Shown in pieces: positions 17,401 to 21,102 of a stretch of DNA of 21,102 bases. Position numbers and translations under genes: made by a program. Location of the stretch: positions 1 to 21,102 of the forward strand of contig SFGS01000041.1 in assembly GCA_004557565.1 (NCBI GenBank), written 5' to 3'. The notes beneath the pieces are model-generated. The model saw only the letters and a list, made by a program, of their open reading frames with translations, had not been told where the DNA came from and made no database searches. Every line of letters starts with the position of its first letter. Position 1 is the first letter of the stretch. The DNA is from Bacteroidales bacterium. Its GTDB lineage: Bacteria; Bacteroidota; Bacteroidia; Bacteroidales; Muribaculaceae.

Positions 17401-17816
17401 CGGCTGATGTCAGCCACACCTGAAAGTTTGGTCTTTTCAGCGTCGATCTTGGTAGTTGCACCGGTAAACATACGGGAGTCAACCTTCGCCATACCAGTGA
17501 CCACGACGCCATCCAAAACCTGTCCGGCAACCTTCAAAGCAATTTTCATAACTCCGCTCTTAACTGTCAACTCCTGCTTCTCGTAACCAACGTAGGTGAC
17601 TACGATTTGCGATTTGTTGTTAGGCACAGTGAGCGTAAACTTACCATCAATGTCGGTAGCCACACCATTTGAAGGCTTACCCTTCTGAACAACAGAGGCA
17701 CCGATTACCGCTTCTCCAGATTCGTCAACAACCACACCACTGACCTTGAACTGGGCGCTCATAGCCAATGTTGAAGCAGCGAACACGAAGAGCAATAGTA
17801 ACTTTCTAAAACTCAT
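14427..17816 (-). CDS. SusC/RagA family TonB-dependent channel
   Basis: From the ATG at 17816 the protein has 1129 residues; a GTG two codons earlier is possible but less likely. It has a signal peptide (cut near 21) and a carboxypeptidase-regulatory-like domain at about 24-100 (VSGVVVDESGEAVIGASV...TDIDGKF...YVGYE). The segment VLDGVVVTGMAK near 100-111 leads into the plug, which has the family signatures RVRGATSIYGSSKPLWIVDG (165-184) and DDIESFQILKDGSATSIYGAKA (in parts, 216-237). A 22-strand barrel should follow to the end (TVRFGL). There is no N-terminal STN domain, so it should not signal directly to an anti-sigma factor. It imports cargo in a TonB-driven way together with the SusD-like protein. 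It is the first gene of the operon. Confidence 0.95.
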   Translation of the reverse strand: MSFRKLLLLFVFAASTLAMSAQFKVSGVVVDESGEAVIGASVVQKGKPSNGVATDIDGKFTLTVPNNKSQIVVTYVGYEKQELTVKSGVMKIALKVAGQVLDGVVVTGMAKVDSRMFTGATTKIDAEKTKLSGVADISRGLEGKVSGVQVSNVSGTFGTAPKIRVRGATSIYGSSKPLWIVDGVELADNVELSADDLSSGDAVTLISSAIAGLNADDIESFQILKDGSATSIYGAKAMAGVIVVTTKTGRSGHTSINYTGEFTYRMKPSYRDYNICNSQEQMGIYKEMEQKGWLEFASLRSGSRTGVYGRMYNMLDNYIIDPITGEGHFELANTTQAKNAYLREAEFRNTDWFDLLFNSNVMQNHAVSISGGTDKGSFYTSASVMTDPGWYKSSSVERYTFNANALYNLSSRVRVKLLTSDSFRKQKAPGTISQQTDVVNGEVSRSFDINPFSYAMNTSRTLDPNVYYRRNYTDFNIFNELQNNWIDLTVTDLKFQGELNIKPIMNQNHTVELNMIGYYRYSNSEQNHFVTENSNQARAYRAGIDPEDAIIRSSNTYLYTDPDVENALPETVLPKGGMLFHNKYDVSQYVFRGTANWNGSFNRDHTINMMAGLEASRVDRHSQSFDGWGIVYANGNLPFINSDLFKQMQEENSAYYSEQRSYRRNLAYFATANYSYKMRYVLTGTLRYEGSNQMGKTTQSRWLPTWNVSAAWNAHQEPFFTNARFFKSGAFTYAKLRTSYSLTAETGPTSYANAEALYYPNRIWNQETDGQQIGLELSGLANSELTYEKKHEFDVGVDLGFVNNRINFVFDWYKRNNFDLIGRVYTEGVGGQTMKYANVAEMASHGVEFTLTTHNIKSANPDGFNWSTDITFAYAKNEITKLVSRSRAIDLIQGTGFALEGYPVRALFSYQFVGLDSHGIPQVINETTGELSANDEINFQQFDAELLKKNLKYEGAVDPTITGGFNNSFSWKGLHLNVFCTYSFGNKLRLSPDFSYAYSDLTAMPKEFKNRWVIPGDEAYTTIPVIASRRQYYADTYLGRAYSAYNYSSARVADGGFIRLKEISLTYDIPKTLLKAIRLNNASVKLSATNIGLLYADDKLNGQDPEFYNAGGVASPNPRQFTLTVRFGL

Positions 17817-18320
17817 AAGCACTGTTAAATTTTAATTATTATATTACATTTTATTATATTTCATAGAATAATTTGTCAATCAACTTCTTAGCTAACAAAT
17901 AAAGTTATCACAAGCACACCCCCATATAGGATAAAGAGCATGTTAGGTTCTACATTGATACTAATTTGCAACTTATAAGCGTTTCTTAACAAACATATAA
18001 CATTCCGATTGCAAAGAAAACTAAATTTTTCCAATTATACTAATTTTATAAGCAAAATTTTTAGTTTAATTAATAAAATGCGAAGATTATGGGCATTTGC
18101 TAACACTTGACCCTGTAAAAAGCCTATTTTAATTACACTCGCAAAGTGTTAAAATTATGGATTTTTGCTATTTTTTAAGGGGAAAAGCGCAAAAAAGGAT
18201 AGAATCAAAGGGCAAAATGCGTACAAAATGATATTTTTGGTAGCAAAATGGTACTTTTGACGATTTTTTTGGTGAAAAAAGCGCGCAATTTCCGTATTTC
18301 GGAAAAATCGAATGTTTTGA
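17817..18320. other. AT-rich gap upstream of susC and the rluA-type gene
   Basis: No gene is visible. For the minus-strand susC-like operon the best -7 match is TATGTTTG (plus 17990-17997). It lacks a well-spaced TTTG at -33, so an activator or an alternative sigma factor may be needed. The leader would then be about 165 bases. On the plus strand a hairpin TTTCCG-TATTT-CGGAAA (18289-18305) lies inside a wider pairing of CGATTTTT (18261-18268) with AAAAATCG (18303-18310); its role is unclear. The region also repeats GCAAAATG-like words (18211-18250) with no clear array. Confidence 0.4.
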
Positions 18321-18352
18321 TTTGATGAATCCGCTTAAAGATTGTAATTTTG
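18321..18352 (+). promoter_or_regulatory. Predicted promoter of the pseudouridine synthase gene
   Basis: TTTG at 18321-18324 is followed after exactly 20 bases by TAATTTTG at 18345-18352. Both boxes fit the Bacteroidota consensus. Transcription would start near 18358, about 22 bases before the ATG at 18381. Confidence 0.7.
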
Positions 18353-18380
18353 TGGTAAATTTAACACTGATATATAATTA

Positions 18381-19076
18381 ATGGAAGTAGTTTACGAAGA
18401 CAATCACCTCATTATAATAAACAAGGCTTGCGGCGAGATCGTGCAAGGCGACCGCACAGGCGATGAGCCACTGGTGGAAACGCTGAAGCGATGGATTAAA
18501 GAGAAATACCAAAAGCCAGGCAACGTGTTCTGCGGAGTGACGCACCGCATCGACCGCCCAACCTGTGGGCTGGTGGTGTTTGCGCGCACAAGCAAGGGGC
18601 TCTCGCGCATGAACGAGCTGTTTCGAAAGGGCGACGTGAGCAAAACGTATTGGGCGATTGTGAAAAACCATCCACCCAAGCAAACCGACACCCTCACGAA
18701 CTACCTGATTTCGCACGAGAAGGGCAACCGCACCGAGGTGCTGCGCTCACCACGCGAGGGTGCACAGAAGGCGGTGCTGAACTATCGGGTGATTGCCGAG
18801 GGCGAGCGCTACTGCCTGCTGGAGGTGGATTTGCTCACCGGCCGTAAGCACCAGATTCGCGCACAGCTCAGCAGCATAGGCTGCCCTATCAAGGGCGATT
18901 TGAAATACGGCGCCCCACGCAGCAATGTGGGCGGAGGCATTTCGCTCCAGAGCCACCGCATCTGCTTCGAGCACCCCGTGAGCCACATCAAAGTGGACGT
19001 GACCGCCCCCGTGCCCAACGAGCCACTATGGCAAGCCCTGGCAGCAGAGGCGGAGAAGAACAGCCAAAAGGCATAA
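18381..19076 (+). CDS. RluA-family pseudouridine synthase
   Basis: The 231-residue protein isomerises uridine to pseudouridine in RNA. The RluA catalytic motif is HRIDRPTCGLVVFA (55-68) with the catalytic aspartate Asp58. The second conserved block is GRKHQIRAQL...GCPIKGDLKYGA (starting near 154). There is no S4 RNA-binding domain before the catalytic core, so it belongs to the short, S4-less subgroup. Its target in rRNA or tRNA cannot be told from the sequence. It is a single gene with its own promoter, and the next gene, 118 bases on, has another. The base composition is more G+C-rich than in the SusCD operon, but ordinary for a housekeeping gene. Confidence 0.93.
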   Translation: MEVVYEDNHLIIINKACGEIVQGDRTGDEPLVETLKRWIKEKYQKPGNVFCGVTHRIDRPTCGLVVFARTSKGLSRMNELFRKGDVSKTYWAIVKNHPPKQTDTLTNYLISHEKGNRTEVLRSPREGAQKAVLNYRVIAEGERYCLLEVDLLTGRKHQIRAQLSSIGCPIKGDLKYGAPRSNVGGGISLQSHRICFEHPVSHIKVDVTAPVPNEPLWQALAAEAEKNSQKA

Positions 19077-19107
19077 AATGTGTTTTACACATTATTATAT
19101 ATAGAGG

Positions 19108-19141
19108 TTTTTCTGCACTTCTGAAATTTTTCGTATATTTG
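19108..19141 (+). promoter_or_regulatory. Predicted promoter of the fumarase gene
   Basis: The -7 box TATATTTG (19134-19141) fits TAnnTTTG. The -33 region is TTTTTCTG (19108-19115), a weaker match, 18 bases upstream. Transcription would start about 45 bases before the ATG at 19195. Confidence 0.5.
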
Positions 19142-19194
19142 CACATAGCAAACAATTTATTATTATAATAACAACTATCACTTACAAGTAAATT

Positions 19195-20844
19195 ATGGCA
19201 AACCCTGAGTTTAAGTACGCTCCCATGTTCCAACTGGGACCTGACAAAACTGAGTACCGCCTGCTCACCAAAGAAGGTGTGAGCGTTGGCGAATTTGAAG
19301 GTAAGGAAATCCTCAAAGTCACTCCTGAAGCACTCACCCGCCTTGCACAGGAAGCTTTCCACGATGTGGAATTTAAGCTTCGCCGCGAGCACAACCTTCA
19401 AGTGGCCGCTATCCTCAACGACCCTGAAGCTTCAGAAAACGACAAATACGTGGCTCTGCAATTCCTTCGCAATGCCGAAACCGCCGTTAAGGGCGTGCTT
19501 CCTTTCTGCCAAGACACCGGCACCGCTATCATTCACGGCGAAAAGGGACAGCAAGTGTGGACTGGCTTCGAAGATGAAGAAGCCCTCTCACTGGGCGTGT
19601 ACAACACGTTTACTCAAGACAACTTGCGCTACTCACAAAATGCGCCTCTCAACATGTACGACGAGGTGAACACCAAGTGCAACTTGCCTGCTCAAATCGA
19701 CATCGAAGCTGTGGAGGGTGCTGAATACCGCTTCGTGATGGTGGCTAAGGGTGGTGGCTCTGCCAACAAGACCTACTTCTACCCTATGACTAAGGCTACT
19801 ATCCAAAACGAAGGCACGCTGCTTCCTTTCCTCGTGGAGAAAATGAAGACTTTGGGCACCGCCGCTTGTCCTCCTTACCACATCGCTTTCGTGATTGGTG
19901 GCACAAGCGCAGAAAAGAACCTGCTCACTGTGAAGCTCGCTTCTATTAAATACTACGACAACCTCCCAACCACAGGCGACGAGACCGGACGCGCGTTCCG
20001 CGACATCGACCTCGAAGAAAAGCTTCTCGTGGAAGCTCAAAAGATTGGTATGGGTGCACAATTCGGCGGCAAATACCTCGCACACGACATTCGCGTGATT
20101 CGTTTGCCTCGCCACGGCGCTTCTTGCCCTATCGGTATGGGCGTGAGCTGCTCTGCCGACCGCAACATCAAGGCTAAAATCAACAAAGACGGTATCTGGT
20201 TGGAACAAATGGACGAAAATCCAACTGAACTCATTCCAGAAGAACTCCGCAACCCAGGCGAAGGCACCACTGGCGTGGAAATCGACCTCGACAAGGGTAT
20301 CGACGCAGTTCGTGCCGAACTCACCAAATATCCTGTAAGCACTCGCGTTAGCCTCAAGGGTACTATCATCGTGGCTCGCGACATCGCTCACGCTAAGCTG
20401 AAAGCTCGCCTCGACGCTGGTGAGGAAATGCCACAATACTTCAAAGATCACCCAATTCTCTACGCTGGCCCTGCCAAGACTCCTGCTGGCTATCCTTGCG
20501 GCTCTATGGGTCCAACCACAGCCAACCGCATGGATCCATACGTTGACGAGTTCCAAGACCACGGCGCTTCACTGGTGATGATTGCCAAGGGTAACCGCGG
20601 ACAAGTGGTGACCGACGCTTGCCAAAAGCACGGTGGCTTCTACCTCGGCACTATCGGTGGCGTGGCAGCAGTGCTCTCACAAAGCAGCATCAAGAGCATC
20701 GAATGTGTGGAATATCCAGAACTCGGTATGGAAGCCATCTGGAAAATCACCGTTGAAGACTTCCCTGCATTCATCCTCGTTGACGACAAGGGTAACGACT
20801 TCTTCAAAGAAATCGCTAAAAAAAGCTGCGCTTGCTGCAAATAA
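19195..20844 (+). CDS. fumA: Class I fumarate hydratase, [4Fe-4S] type
   Basis: It reversibly hydrates fumarate to malate. In anaerobic Bacteroidales it probably works mainly in the reductive direction, making fumarate for fumarate reductase and succinate production. The 549-residue length equals that of the single-chain FumA/FumB type. The alpha part holds LPFCQDTGTAIIHG (102-115) with cluster ligand Cys105. The second and third likely ligands are Cys225 (GTAACPPYH) and Cys319 (GMGVSCSADRN); KGGGSANKTY lies at 185-194. The beta part includes YPCGSMGPTTANRMDPYVD (433-451). The C-terminus ends in CACCK, similar to the Cys-containing tail of E. coli FumA. Such clusters are sensitive to oxygen. 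It is a single gene with a promoter in front and a strong terminator behind. Confidence 0.96.
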   Translation: MANPEFKYAPMFQLGPDKTEYRLLTKEGVSVGEFEGKEILKVTPEALTRLAQEAFHDVEFKLRREHNLQVAAILNDPEASENDKYVALQFLRNAETAVKGVLPFCQDTGTAIIHGEKGQQVWTGFEDEEALSLGVYNTFTQDNLRYSQNAPLNMYDEVNTKCNLPAQIDIEAVEGAEYRFVMVAKGGGSANKTYFYPMTKATIQNEGTLLPFLVEKMKTLGTAACPPYHIAFVIGGTSAEKNLLTVKLASIKYYDNLPTTGDETGRAFRDIDLEEKLLVEAQKIGMGAQFGGKYLAHDIRVIRLPRHGASCPIGMGVSCSADRNIKAKINKDGIWLEQMDENPTELIPEELRNPGEGTTGVEIDLDKGIDAVRAELTKYPVSTRVSLKGTIIVARDIAHAKLKARLDAGEEMPQYFKDHPILYAGPAKTPAGYPCGSMGPTTANRMDPYVDEFQDHGASLVMIAKGNRGQVVTDACQKHGGFYLGTIGGVAAVLSQSSIKSIECVEYPELGMEAIWKITVEDFPAFILVDDKGNDFFKEIAKKSCACCK

Positions 20845-20882
20845 TCCCCGAAATCCCCATATCTAAATAGATATACCCCCCC

Positions 20883-20918
20883 AGAAAGCTGCCCCACCCC
20901 AAGGGCAGCTTTCTTTTT
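20883..20918 (+). terminator. Intrinsic terminator of the fumarase gene
   Basis: AGAAAGCTGCCC (20883-20894) pairs perfectly with GGGCAGCTTTCT (20903-20914) around an 8-base loop, followed by TTTT. It begins 38 bases after the stop codon. This is the clearest Rho-independent terminator in the window. Positions 20919-21035 show no gene and nothing else I can identify. Confidence 0.9.
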
Positions 20919-21035
20919 CCCCTCCCCTTATATCACATTGGGGGAATCATTCGGATCAATGGAAAATTTGTGGGGATAAATTATGCATTGTTGCAGAATC
21001 GTGAATGGAATAAAAAACAAAAACATAAAAAACAG

Positions 21036-21080
21036 CCTTGGAGCAATGTGGAATGCTTCGCATTTGGCGTAGGGATTGTG
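21036..21080 (+). repeat. Dispersed structured module, copy 2
   Basis: The segment reads CCTTGGAGCAATGTGG, then the stem-loop AATGC-TTC-GCATT, then TGGCGTAGGGATTGTG. The flanks match 581-630 at nearly every position, but the stem is unrelated in sequence and still fully complementary. The element probably continues beyond the window (CGC-TTT-GCG follows at 21081-21089). Confidence 0.6.
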
Positions 21081-21102
21081 CGCTTTGCGTCATTGGAAAC
21101 GA

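Noticed and set aside
17817..17822. GTG start two codons upstream of the SusC-like ATG
   Set aside because: ATG at 17816 gives a normal signal peptide (MSFRKLLLLF), and nothing favours the rarer codon.
18261..18310. Nested hairpin upstream of the pseudouridine synthase, considered as a riboswitch or terminator
   Set aside because: It lies upstream of the predicted promoter, is mostly A/T pairing, and no gene reads into it from the left on the plus strand.
19633..20562. Open frame of 309 codons on the minus strand
   Set aside because: It is opposite the fumarase gene, whose motifs and cluster cysteines are clear.

Overview
The window looks like the chromosome of a Bacteroidota bacterium of the order Bacteroidales. 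A Prevotellaceae- or Muribaculaceae-like gut species is my guess; I cannot fix the genus. The reasons are a SusC/SusD outer-membrane pair with its usual lipoprotein partners, a membrane-anchored AraC-type regulator, secreted proteins with Bacteroidales-style C-terminal tails, starts without Shine-Dalgarno sites, and several matches to the Bacteroidota promoter (-33 TTTG or GTTG, 19-20 bases, -7 TAnnTTTG).

Layout. Positions 1-620 carry no gene and form one large, nested, imperfect palindrome built of smaller hairpins. Next come a YqgE/AlgH-family gene (minus strand) and, divergently, a seven-helix membrane AraC regulator (plus). A short promoter/leader region with two hairpins leads into a two-gene amino-acid operon: an aspartate kinase that consists of the catalytic domain only (no ACT domains), and threonine synthase. 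Positions 5104-5629 and 7448-8012 hold two related composite repeat elements. Each has repeat units pointing inward on both sides of a long AT-rich hairpin, and together they bracket a gene for a secreted BACON-like protein. A distant paralogue of that protein lies just upstream in the direction of transcription.

The central block, 9975-17816 (all minus strand, so read right to left), is a tight nutrient-uptake operon: SusC-like TonB-dependent channel, SusD-like lipoprotein, HExxH zinc metallohydrolase lipoprotein, and DUF4302 lipoprotein. The two secreted proteins follow but are separated from it by a perfect 14-bp hairpin, so they may be separate transcripts. No glycoside hydrolase is present. 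With the metallohydrolase, this makes a peptide, protein or other non-glycan cargo at least as likely as a sugar.

On the right are an RluA-type pseudouridine synthase with a textbook promoter, then a class I [4Fe-4S] fumarate hydratase ending in a strong intrinsic terminator. The last ~65 bases hold another copy of the module that ends the left palindrome. Its flanks are conserved but its 5-bp stem is completely replaced by a different complementary pair. This is the best evidence in the window for a dispersed family of structured repeats.
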